DNA of 64,000 nucleotides from Toxoplasma gondii ME49 (taxonomy: Eukaryota > Apicomplexa > Conoidasida > Eucoccidiorida > Sarcocystidae), in assembly GCF_000006565.2 (NCBI RefSeq), contig NC_031467.1, positions 1,116,001 to 1,180,000 of the forward strand, given 5' to 3'. Below the pieces are notes generated by a model. The model did no database searches, was not told where the DNA came from, and was given only the letters and a program-made list of their open reading frames with translations. This document shows, piece by piece, positions 34,441 to 45,520 of this stretch. Positions within the stretch are counted from its first letter, which is position 1, and every line of letters begins with the position of its first letter. Both the position numbers and the translations under genes were made by a program.

Positions 34441-37400
34441 ACAGGAAAGCAGGAGACGAGGACATACTCATCCCGCATGCAGGGTCAGGGCTGTGCGTGG
34501 GGTAATTTGTACACGCACCGGCGTAGACACGAGAAACCTCTGGAAAAAGTGGACAACCTGAACGCTTGCGCGACACGCGACGCTCTTTGGTAACAGTCAT
34601 GAGTAAAAGATACAGTTATTGCCAACAGTCAGGAGTACTAGTGACGGTTGTTTCCAACAGTCAGGAGGACTAGCGATGCTGGTTGACGCCCTGGACATCT
34701 GGGAGAGAATGGAGAGGTATATTGTGCTGTAGATGGTCCATGAAGAAATTATGGATCGTTGGTCTGGTGGAGACGCACGTACCGTGCGTCGTTCCGCCAT
34801 GTAGGTTGCCATTTCAGGCGAAGACGACCTCCTGCTTCGCCCGTTTGGCGTCAATGTCTTGAGCGTGGGATATTGACTTTTTTGTGGTAGCCTAGGAACT
34901 GTCGGCTTCTGCAGCGTCAGTGTCGAGAACTCATACAATTATCCTCATCTGATCTGCCCCCGTGCAACAAGTGTCGATGCCATGCGTACGGTATGTGGAA
35001 GTTCGTGCGTCAGTTCCCGCTATCTAGTTTTCAGGCAGGCCACAGTGCGTAGACCGGAGGCAGCCTTGCTCCTCAGAACCGTGGAAAGGGAGCCACCTGA
35101 TTTGGTAACAGTTTTTTGTACACCAGATACCGATACAGCCGTGGGGAGGCGGGCTGGGGCCTCAGCGGCCACGACAACCAACCATCCGCGTTGCATGTCC
35201 GTTTTTGAGGGTTTCTACTTACGCAGTACGACCTGGTTCTACTCGCGACGAAAGACTCTGTCTGTAGGTATCGCAACCGCTACGTTTCTACACGTAGATA
35301 GGAGCCGTGAAGCGGGCAGAACGACAACGGTAAATTTCTTCATACGTCTCAACTCAAGCACAAAGCCGCCTAAGTAAACAGTAGGATCGATATGGATGAT
35401 GTTCAGTGAAACGGGGGGGGAGGGGAGTGGGCACGGGTTGCATACTGCCGAATAGCTACTAAAGTAGCGAAGGTATCTCGTGAACGGTTGCGGCTTCTAT
35501 TGCTGGTTCGGAGTGTTCACGGGGAGACGCAGGAAACAGAGGTTCCTAGGAAAACAGACTGAGGGGGAGAAAGTCCCAGTAGCGATCAAGCGCTGGACAC
35601 ACATTTCTGCTGTGTAGCCCCCAACAGAAGACTGAAAGTTTTCAACGAAAAGAATGCACTGTAACACGTCAAACCCACGAATGGTCGCCTTGAGAACGTC
35701 ACTTTCAAAAGTGGGGGACCCGTGACTTACAATGAAAGATACCACGAGTGTCATGTACAGAGGAGCCCCCTGAAGGGGTCGAAAGCGTCTATCGAGATCA
35801 TTCTGATAGAAATTGTTCAACTGCTACAACTCGTCCTTTCCACTGCCGCTTTTCGTTTTTAGGTGCGGGATGCTGCATGAATCCCACGCAGTCACTGTGG
35901 TCTCGGCACCCGCTGTCGAGCGGGACCTCTTTCCGGGACTGTTGGTAGGTGTGGAAGGATTTCCCTTCTGGCTGTAAGGCAACGTACGTACACCCGAAAG
36001 ATGGTCCAGTTCTTCTGTCTTGTTACGTCGACATGAGGTCCCCCATGAAATGCGGTTTTGAGAATCGCCCTGTTATCGGAACTAACGGCACAAAAGAGAA
36101 ACATGACTACACTACCAAAAGACTTTTGGTTGTACCTCCTGCTACTGGCGACACTTCAGATCACGCTGGGATTTATCCGCGTCAATAACCGAGTAAGCGA
36201 GACAACTCAAATAGCCATCCGGCTTGGAGCGACATATCACCATAGGATCCTATAGGATGTATGACGTCGTACGCTACCTGTGGCAGTGTCTATGAACATG
36301 CTCTGCAGACGGTTTTTCAGAATCAGCTCCGGCACACTCAGTATCATCTCCTTACTGACTCAGAAGTGCATTCGATTGCAGCAGGCCATCTTTTTCGTCA
36401 ATTTTTTCGCTCTACTTCATGAAATTTCGAATCTCTGCGTTGCAGTTCCTCGTAGGCTTCTGAAAACGGAAGTAATTATAGGCGCAACGCGATATGAGAA
36501 GTATATAGGCGAACCTAACATAAAGTCCTTCCACAGGCTCATCAAAGTAATTGGTTGTTAACAGACACATTGCTTTCCTCTCTATGAAGAATGCTTCTCA
36601 GAATGTTATCAACATCTCCGCAGGTTGGGAAGTGGCTCCCCTTTCGCGCACCAATACTTAACCACAAGGGACTTCCCACAGCTTCAGTAACCGCAGGGAG
36701 CCTGTACTTGTGGTCGCCTTGGCATGTCGTTGAAATGAATGAGGGTAAGGGAGCACTGACCACGACGGCACTACCGTTCCTATATTGTAATGCTGGATGG
36801 GACAGACGACGAATCACAGCCTGGATCTGGGGGAGGTTCAAACGTGAACCAGTCAATGCATCTCGGAAGTAAGCATAAACAGCGGAGCAAGAAAACGCAG
36901 GTATGCTGTTTGGAAAACTACAAAGAAGACAATTGGTCATCCCTAGTCTGCAGCATAGACAAAAACACAGCGTTCTGGACGTTGAGAATTCCTGGGCACC
37001 TTCCACTTCTCTGCTGTTCTCGACTGAGCCCTCACAACACATCCACGGTGCCTTTGTGCGTTTATGACCACGCTGTGCTAAATATGACGAACACGAACGC
37101 ACATAATGCGTTAAACCAAACCATCAATAATGGCTTTGGTGCGGCTGCCACTGCAGCTTAAGTTTCCAACACACGTCGCTGACTTAACACCTTTTCCTCA
37201 CGCACCCCTCAGAAGACACTGGTACCAATCAGACCAGTATTTGCAGGGACATATTCCTCTCCTGCGCTTTACTTGACTTCGCATTCGTGAGGTTGGAAAT
37301 GTCGTTTGCTTGGGGAATATCCGACAACTGACCTAGACCGCAGAGCATGCAGCCGCTTTAGTTTCTTCGTGGGAACGCAGTACGAGAGGCTTCCTCAACG

Positions 37401-38656
37401 GAACCGCTGCAAGAATAACTAGGCTATTTGTAAGGCGTTGACTACGAGGAACGTTAGCCGATTGATCTTGCCGAGATTACTGACGACAAACGTAACTATT
37501 ATTCAGCTGAACGGGAGCAGCAGCTTTACGATGGATCACTTGCCTGTCCTAGTAAACAAAGCGGTGCTGCTGGTGAAGCCGTCTGCTCGCTGGGCAATTT
37601 CGAGCGGTAACGCCAAATCGTGGGAAATTTTAATGGCGAAGCCGCGTTTGCGATCCCAAATGATATGTGTGATATGTACGAGGCAACGGATTTCGCCAAA
37701 ACGATATCCCTAAAATAAAACGGCACTGCCAACTTTTATGGCAATCCGAGCTCATAACAGTATGTGAGTATGCGAAGACACAATACAGTCGTGCGCCGTT
37801 GACGTGAAACGGTACTTACCCGATTCCTGGAAGAATCGCCTGGAGTCTCGACAACTTTTGTCGGACAGTGTCACGCATCCAAGAGGGGATAGCGCGGGAG
37901 ACAAGTCTTCGACGTTTCTTTCGGATGGCTAATGTGCAGGAGGTTTTGAGACGCTTCTTCAAAGACATGCACCTGAAAAAAAGTTGCGCATGCAACTAAG
38001 CATGCACACTGCTTCGTTTTACTACGACACATTCAGATCGGATAGAAATGCGTTCTGAATGCGCAGCAGTTTGCCCTGTTCTTCGTTTAGTAAGAAGTCA
38101 CAACACGGACATCTTTCTTTCTTCTTCAGGGGTTCCTTTTCTCCCTTGAAGCAAACGTCATTTTCAGTCCGTTTACTGACTGTCCAACGCCGCGCATGGT
38201 GGCGTCGGTTCTAAATTGTAACATCCCACCTTCCCCCGTAAAATTACCCATGCTGTATAACTGAACCTCTGGAGTGTGAACCGTAAACTGCACGCATCGC
38301 ATACTCCCAGAATCAAAGTTGTCGGCAGTTGTGCGTCCGCCACTGGCGGTGAAATTTCACTATTAGCAGGTTTTTCATACGTTGTCGACTCATCAGCTCC
38401 TTCGGTAAATACTCTGAGTAAGGCGGTCTTTTACCCATGGTGTGACGAAATCAGCGGTGCTCGAGACCCGAAGAAACTCCATGGTGCATGCTCTTTGTCC
38501 TTAAGGTGCCCCTGCTGAACTGAGTCGACCCACAAAAGAAGAACGTACCACTTACCGCTCGGAGTAGGATGATTCATTTGATCCTACAGGCAACGGGATG
38601 AAGAGAACTAGATTGTTTATGTAGTGGAGGACTAACCTTATCGCGCGGTGGTCAAC
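34441..38656. other. Unassigned region with scattered exon-like segments
   Basis: No gene can be assembled with confidence. Two plus-strand segments have good borders on both sides. One is 35863-35944, with a TTTCGTTTTTAG acceptor, 27 codons and a TTG|GTAGGT donor. The other is 36624-36744, with an ATCTCCGCAG acceptor, about 40 codons and a GAGG|GTAAGG donor. The frame starting at 36790 also ends in a CGCAG|GTATGC donor. They may be exons of an unrecognised gene, 5' UTR exons of the RRM gene at 38657, or chance. Confidence 0.3.
34616..34682. repeat. Imperfect tandem duplication, about 33-base unit
   Basis: Two adjacent copies begin CCAACAGTCAGGAG and continue with similar sequence (TACTAGTGACGGTTG and GACTAGCGATGCTGG). 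They sit about 570 bases upstream of the eEF1A ATG. Confidence 0.6.
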
Positions 38657-41010
38657 ATGGTTAGTTTTCCGTTGTGGGCCACGTTATCTAGTGGCCTACG
38701 GTTCTCCTTTCGTGGTGTATCGGTCATGGGTAGGGCGCATGGCAATTGTCCTCGCGTGATCCTGCCACCTATATTATCAAGTTACGAGTCGGCTCTCAGT
38801 AACGTACAGCCCGATGTTTCCGAGCACTGGAAAAAACAAAGAAGGATGAGCATTTCTTTGCTCTCTCAGAGACTGCAGGAAAATCCTGTTTCACCCGCTC
38901 CGTCATGTCCTGTCGGGTCTAGCCGTAGAGGCATTGAGTTTCCCTTGTGCGGGGCGAAAGAGATGCACCTGGGCGCCCTTCTGACTCCCGCTCAAGTGTC
39001 GAGCAATACATGTGCCAGTCGAAGTTTCTCGACTGAGCCTATTTCCCATATGCAAGAGAAGCCGGCTACCCTGCGACTACGGGTAAACAGGACAAACGCC
39101 TAGTGCGGAAACTGATGCATGCTACCAGTTGAGACGTGAATTCGACGAACGATCGCGGGGGGAGGGGCACCGTAGTGATCGAACCTGATTGTGAGTGTGA
39201 AACAGGATGCCATTTACTGGTGCGTCTTTCAATTTCTAAACAACTTCTTGCATACGTCTGGTGTGCGGGATTACGTATTTACATTGACTCTCCTGACAGT
39301 TCATGGCATACATCGCATGTTTACGTTAGTTGAGATCATGGGCTTTCAAGTGTGCTTCTTCAAGGCAGTTTGTGTATAGGTTCCCTTTTGCGCTTCCATC
39401 GTTGTGCGAATAAAGGGGGGTGACATGCACTGTACCTCCACGGAATAGCGTATGTATACCTCCTTTCCGAGGAAACCGTTAACGAATGGATGTATGTGTC
39501 CAGTGCTGTGCGTTAACTCCTGACAGAAGGTGCAGGAGGGCATCACGAGAACTGGAAATATCTACAGTGAATCTGGAGACAGTTTGGGTAGATATTCTTG
39601 TATACACCCGTACACCACGGTAGTGATTAACGGTATAACCTACCGTTAGTTTGCTGTGCGGAGAAAGGACGTACTTATCTTCAGTGGGAAGTTGGTACAA
39701 ATGTTTGAACGATACGCTCGCGAAAAGTTATGAAATGCGGTACACCTTCGAGGTGGACTTACACACAGTATGTTTGTATCATTTGGAAGTGGCATGCTTT
39801 TTGTGATCGTAAGGTTATTCCTGAAAAGGATAATCCCATGTGTATGTCAATTCGAGCCTATTTGTTTCCCATGGTCATATGCTTTTCCCCCGCTGGGACG
39901 AGACTTCAGCGGGTACTAATTTTTGGCGTGTTCCATTGTATGCTTCGCCTGTTTCGCGTCTGTATCAGGGTCTTCCTTACCGGACTACAGCAGAAGATAT
40001 TGCAAACTTCTTTGAAGGATACAGCCTTGCTGGACCGCCAGACGAAGCAATCCAGCTCCACCGACGCATGGACGGCCGACCCACGGGGTGGGCCTCGGTG
40101 TACTTTGAGTCAGAACAAGAAGCTAGACGGGCGAAGCAAGACAAACACAGATCGTACCTCCATGGACGGTAAGTACGCTGGGTTGTCCGTTCGGCATCTC
40201 TTTCAGCACCATGAGGGATGGTATAAAATGTTCTGCGGAGTGATGGATAATCATAGTGACACTGCGCGTGGGAGCGCAAAAGGTGTCTTGTCCCGGAGAC
40301 TTCATCCAGAAAACGTGACAGGTTTGAGTGATTCAAGGGGCCGGACAGCATATTGGCTCAGACAGACACAGAGAGCTTCGATGTGCAAGGCTGAATAATA
40401 ACTATCAGGTGGTGCCAGTGTAGACTTGACGGGAGGCGCTTTGAGTTTTTTTTTACTCGCCTCCAGTAAATATGTACAGACGTACTGCGGGTTTTGTCTG
40501 GACTATGGCGAATCTGGGTCCCGTCTCTGTAGTTGTCGCTGTCCTAGAGGATTTCCCACTTTCTGGTACAACCGAAATTTAGTTTGTGATGGTGAATTGC
40601 GTTGTGCATTACCGAATCAGCCGTCGACACTATCATAAGGAGTTTCCTGGTACTTCCCTTAAAACACTGAAAAATCGACGTGGACTGATTGCTCAGCAGT
40701 TACGCTCCATCCTGGCCATTCAGCAACAGAAAATTGTTACGTGATGCCAAAGACATGGCTGGCGACAGTGTACGCGGATTAACTTGAATTGGCGTGAAAG
40801 AGTGCCCACTGACCTTGTTCAAACGCAAGACCGTGTGGCTTGCCCACCGTTAACGTGGACATTTGTGGAATGCGTAACCTTTGTGCTTGCATACGCCTCA
40901 GGTATATTGAGATTTTCATCAACTTTGAAACAGGCGAACTGGAGTGGATACATCAGCCCCAATTGAGCGAGAACGTCAACCGGAAGCACCACGGCAAAGA
41001 TAATCGGTGA
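38657..41010 (+). CDS. Quasi-RRM (hnRNP F/H, GRSF1-type) RNA-binding protein, possibly mitochondrial
   Basis: Three exons (38657-39082, 39969-40168, 40902-41010) join in phases 0 and 2 to give 244 residues. The splices rebuild one RNA-recognition motif. LRLR from exon 1 meets GLPYRTTAEDIANFF from exon 2 (strand 1 and helix 1), then IQLHRRMDGRPTGWASVYF, EQEARRAKQDKHRSYLHGR, and YIEIFINF from exon 3. The LRGLPY and DGRPTG signatures with a final YIEIF are those of the quasi-RRMs of hnRNP F/H and GRSF1, which bind G-rich RNA. The first 45 residues have several Arg and no acidic residue, like a mitochondrial presequence. GRSF1 in animals is mitochondrial, so that location is an attractive inference. 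The RRM exons are well supported. The ATG at 38657 follows an in-frame stop, but a further upstream exon is possible. Confidence 0.75.
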
Positions 41011-42688
41011 CGGTCGTCTAACAAAGATGCAGCGAAGAACGGCAATCGTAGTGCGGATGCATCGAACGGTTACGTGGAGTCAAACTGCAACCAGACCTGT
41101 AATGCTTTCCCGCCTTCTTTGTCTTCTACCGGTTGCCGGGGCATGCTTGCTGCTTCGTCTCTTGTCGTTTAGCACCTAACTGTCAGTGTCTGAGGGTTTT
41201 TCTATACACGCGAAGCAAGCAAGAATTCGTATGTTTGGTTTGCCATGTCACAGCGAGAGGAAACTGCAAAGGCGGCGGTAGCGCTTTCTGTGACTTGGAA
41301 AAAACTAGTAACACCCTTTCTCCTGAACACTGTCCAAGAGTGCCAGGACTAGGGAACTCTCATTTTGAAGTTTAGAGGACACACGCCCTTAGGGTACATT
41401 GTGAGAATCTGTGCGGATGAGTAACTTCGCAGATCGTAGGGGTAGGACCAAAACACATCGAGAAGCGTTTAAGAGAGTCGGGGTCTTCGAACACTTCATG
41501 AAGAATGAATTAAGCACGTCACCCCACCTGTTTGGTCCTAGAGAGACAGCAGCGTGGCCTGCAGACGTCAGCTGCCGCAGTGCGCATTATATTGTTGGCT
41601 ATTTGACTGCCAGCAGTCTAAATGTAGACTCTCCCTTCTGGGACCCCGCCGCCGGTTTTTTTCTCTTGCCTTCGCGCGTCACCCAAACTCGGTTGAGACT
41701 TTGGCTCTGTTTCCTCTCTTTGTCCAAACATACGCCCCTTTTGTTGATATTGGCACCCTCCTCTCTTTGAGCAAGCGCGGCTGTTATTTTCACCCCATTT
41801 GAGAGCATCTGCAGGCGAGACAACACTCTTCTCGCGGTGGAATACTGCGTTACTTCTTTCTTGTTCGTAAGTGTTCCAATCAAAAAGCGCATGTGTGTCC
41901 GATTACCAGTGAAGACGCGGCCATCTATTATCTTATCCGGAATTTCATGTGTCAAACGTGACCTCTTCTGCTGTATCCATGACCTCTATGCACCTGCATC
42001 TAATATTTCGCCTGCTACCGAAAGATGAACAGCAGCTTCAGTAAGATGACGCTGCGGCGATAGCAAATATGTAGAATAGTACAAATATTTCGCCGTAGTG
42101 GTACTGCAGAAGTATCTCCACACAGTTGCTTGAAAACAAAGCCAGGTCACACTTAACTGCAGTACATGTCTAAGTACCTGGTTTTCCTTTTGCAGCCGTC
42201 AGCACTCATCGGTTCAGTGTATTGCGTCTGAACCTCCACCGTGTTGCGGGCCATCAATGCGTATATGTCGCTTTACCTGCTGGCGTGATAGCGTACAAGT
42301 AAGCATTTTCTGCCCACGTAAGTACGGCCATGCAGACGCATGTGGCCTGCGCTTGCGGACACTCCAGAGTGCTCAGTACGAATATTAGCAAATCATATCT
42401 GCCATCCAGCTGCCGAATTGTTTTGATGGGAGTGCTTGAGACTGCAGAATGTTGCATCACGAAGAGCACACGGCCATTTTCGCTAAATGGGTGGGCAGAT
42501 ATCCTGCGTATGTATAGAGACAACAGCAGCACGGCTTTCAGTCCTGTAGCATTCCTCTACCACCGACACGGTCGTTATGGGAAGAAGGATTGGAGACCGT
42601 CTGTTCGGCATCAGCGGCACCACTGTTCCACCTGAACCATTTCGACGATCAGCTTGCAGAACTTTGGGTTGTCGTCCACGATTCCCCT

Positions 42689-43132
42689 CTATGGCAAGCC
42701 ACGACGTCCGAAAAACATTACAGGCACCTGGACGCCTGTCATCGGCGCTATCTCACGTTCACTCCGCAACAACAAAGCGTGTTCATTATCTGTCTGGAAA
42801 CGTCTGTCCGTGTGCTCTATTTTTAAGCGTGGTAACACAGTACACCGCAGCGATACCAGTGCAACGGCAGCAGTACAGACGACAGTTGCAGCAGCAATGA
42901 GCTCGTACTGAAAGAAAGAGTAAGTAACACAGCGAGCAGTTGCAATGCCTGTACTGGGGTGAACATGCTGGGTTTTTACATCAATTTCCCCACTTTTCGG
43001 CTGGATACATTTAAGAGACACCGGCCGAACGAATAGGGGTTCGCCTTGACCCCCTCCAGTGCCAGTACGTGCAAAAACATTGCTAGTCTCCTTTCTTTTT
43101 TGCTGCAGGCTGCCTTTTCTTCGGTCTTCCAT
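42689..43132 (-). CDS. Weakly supported open frame with one membrane helix
   Basis: ATG at 43132, 147 codons, no recognised family. A hydrophilic N-terminal half is followed by a credible membrane segment (YELIAAATVVCTAAVALVSL) flanked by Arg/Lys. No signal peptide and no homologue come to mind. Overlapping plus-strand frames are almost as protein-like, and a plus-strand acceptor-like sequence (CTTTCTTTTTTGCTGCAG) ends near 43109, so both strand and reality are uncertain. It could be part of a multi-exon gene reaching about 42254. Confidence 0.2.
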   Translation of the reverse strand: MEDRRKGSLQQKRKETSNVFARTGTGGGQGEPLFVRPVSLKCIQPKSGEIDVKTQHVHPSTGIATARCVTYSFFQYELIAAATVVCTAAVALVSLRCTVLPRLKIEHTDRRFQTDNEHALLLRSEREIAPMTGVQVPVMFFGRRGLP

Positions 43133-45263
43133 TCTACGACCTTTCTCTGCTGGGCGTCAGAGTTGTTTTTGGCTGTAGCTTTTCCCCTGTCACCAATGCG
43201 CCGCCTCGTGTAGGGCGCGGGAACTTCCGACCGCACAGCGGCGCGGAGCGGCTCCCGCTAAGCCAGGGTGTCTCCTCGAAGCCGTGCACCCGACAGGCGG
43301 ATAGCCTGCTGGGGGGTTCAAGAGCAACCTGCTTGTCAACGTCCACTGCCTCATTCGGCTGACTTTTTTGCTTTTTTCCCTCGACATTCTTTGTGTCGCA
43401 AGCCTGGCTCAAGAGAATTTCTCAAGGCTTTCTTCACTAGAGCTGTTTTGCTTACCGTTCTGCGGGTTCCTGTGCGCGTACTCTTAGTGACTCTGCGTCT
43501 CCTGTCGTTCTCGGCTTAGCAGTAGGTACCGGTTGCCTAACGACACAGTATCTCTTTCAGTTCCCTCCTGACTTCCGTTGTCCGTTGGCCCCAATCGCCC
43601 AAACTACCTCGAGATTGACATCGTTTCTCTCTTCTTTTCACCGGTTTTCTGCCGGAAAGGAGGAGAAGGCACCCAACATTGACAGCATGAAGAAGGCCGG
43701 ACAGGGGCAAGAGACGTGATAGCTCGTTCTGCCGAGCGCTCTGGCACTTGGACCGAGCATCACTCTTGCCTTCTCGGGTACCCTTTTTCGCTAGAGAGCC
43801 CAAGAAAGAAGAGCCACGACTGCATGAGTTTTTTGCTGGTCTCTTTTTACACGATTTCGCGAGGAAAGGAAGACACCCCCGAAGGCTCTAAGGCACAGCT
43901 GCAGAATTTCCTTGGATCTAAAACTCCTGTCTCCTCCGACACTTGAGAGAGACGCGACCGCACACGTTTCAAAAAGCCATCGCCACCGCGAGCTAGGAGA
44001 CTGCAGTTGGTGCTTACTGTGGTTATTTTTTGCCAAAGAAGGCTGTGCCGCCATCTTCCTGTCCTTTCTTATTCCTGTTAAGCAGTTGCTTGCCTTTACT
44101 TCATTTCTCTGGTCACCTCAAAAGCCTGTTTTTCTCGCTCCAGCAGCAATCGCAGGGCAATTCGTGTCTTCGCCCACAAGACCAGAGCCGATTACGCGGT
44201 ATGTGACACTCTGACACCACCTCTGAAAAAACCGAATCTGGTAAACACCTGAGCTTTCCGAGATTTCCGGCATCGCCGGCAGTTTACCCCCGTCTCTTCA
44301 GCTCGACCTCTGTGTCCTGAGTCTCGGTGGGTGGTTACGCCGTAAGTGGTGGAATTTTATATTTTTCGTTTCTTCCCCAAACCCAAGATCCTGGTCCTAC
44401 TGTTATTATGCAGTAAACTCCACATGAATATGCGCAAGCGTGTATTCCTCGGCTCTCGAATCGATTGGTTTTGGATTCGGGCGGTGTCAGTGGAGACGAC
44501 TGGGGTGTATCTTCCCTTATCGAGAGGTGACCAGTTGTTCATGCGGACACCTCTTTTCATCTGTGCAACTTCAAGAAAGTAAACAGATGCTGCATCCCAA
44601 CAAGGTGATCTTTACTGGGCGTGCCTTCGCGCAGCTGTTCGACTTGTAGAATTTACCGTCGTGTAAAAAACAGAGAACGACAGTTACTCTGTGCGATCGT
44701 TCTTCCCGTGACATTGTTCAAGACACGTTCTTGTGGTACTCTGAAGTTTCCGCGCCTTCATCTTTCGCACTGTACACAAGTTTTGCGCCGTTTGTGGTAT
44801 AGCTGCTTCTCAAGTGTGGCTGGGGACCGGAAGAGTCCCTAGAGGGCCCTGCCTTTTTTGCCGTAGTCCTCTCGGCGATTACCCTAACTGCGCTTTCAAA
44901 TTCAAAATAGGCAGCGCACCTCTATTACAACAGATGACACAGAGGCATTTTGCATTGATGTTATTCAAGGCCCAGCCGTCAAGAACATCTTCCGGAGAAG
45001 GGGCCTTTCAGTGTTGTGCGCGAGTTCCCCTACGTATGTATATAAATACATATCTGTACATACGTCTGAGCATGTTTGTACGTGCATGTATACAGAACGT
45101 ATGCACATGTGTGTATGACCGACCAAGTACGCGCCAGAGAGCTGTTGCTAAAGCACGTTCGTGTATGGGTTTTCTTTATATTATCACCTGGTTCACGTTG
45201 TTGGTCCTCGACACGCAAATGTTATGTGAATTTTGTATGTGTGTTGAGGCTGCGCCGTGATTG

Positions 45264-45284
45264 TTATATATATATATATATATA
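45264..45284. repeat. (TA)n microsatellite
   Basis: About ten uninterrupted TA units, around 240 bases upstream of the proposed synthase ATG and therefore in its promoter or 5' leader. Confidence 0.85.
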
Positions 45285-45520
45285 CATACGTGAACACGTG
45301 CACGGTTTTATGTATTGTGTAGCCACAGCAGAAAGAACGAGAGATCCGCATACATCCGAACTGGACCACGATTGCGCAGTATTTTTTTCCGTGTGTCGAC
45401 AGTCTCTGTACGACCGGCAGCTGTTAGGGCTTGTTGAGTTCGTTTCATCGTTACAAAGCCGTCTCTTTTATTTACTTACACGGGTATTACCAATCCTCTT
45501 TGGAGAGGGCATTTTTGCAA

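Larger units (their letters stand above)
41011..45520. other. Intergenic region before the synthase, largely unassigned
   Basis: This contains the RRM gene 3' UTR and must contain the synthase promoter and leader. From about 43,400 to 45,400 the plus strand is pyrimidine-rich and leader-like. The only region with protein-like frames is 42,250-43,400, described separately. A TA microsatellite lies at 45264-45284. Confidence 0.4.

Noticed and set aside
43134..43412. 92-codon minus-strand frame with protein-like composition
   Set aside because: It has no ATG before an upstream in-frame stop and no acceptor to supply an N-terminus.
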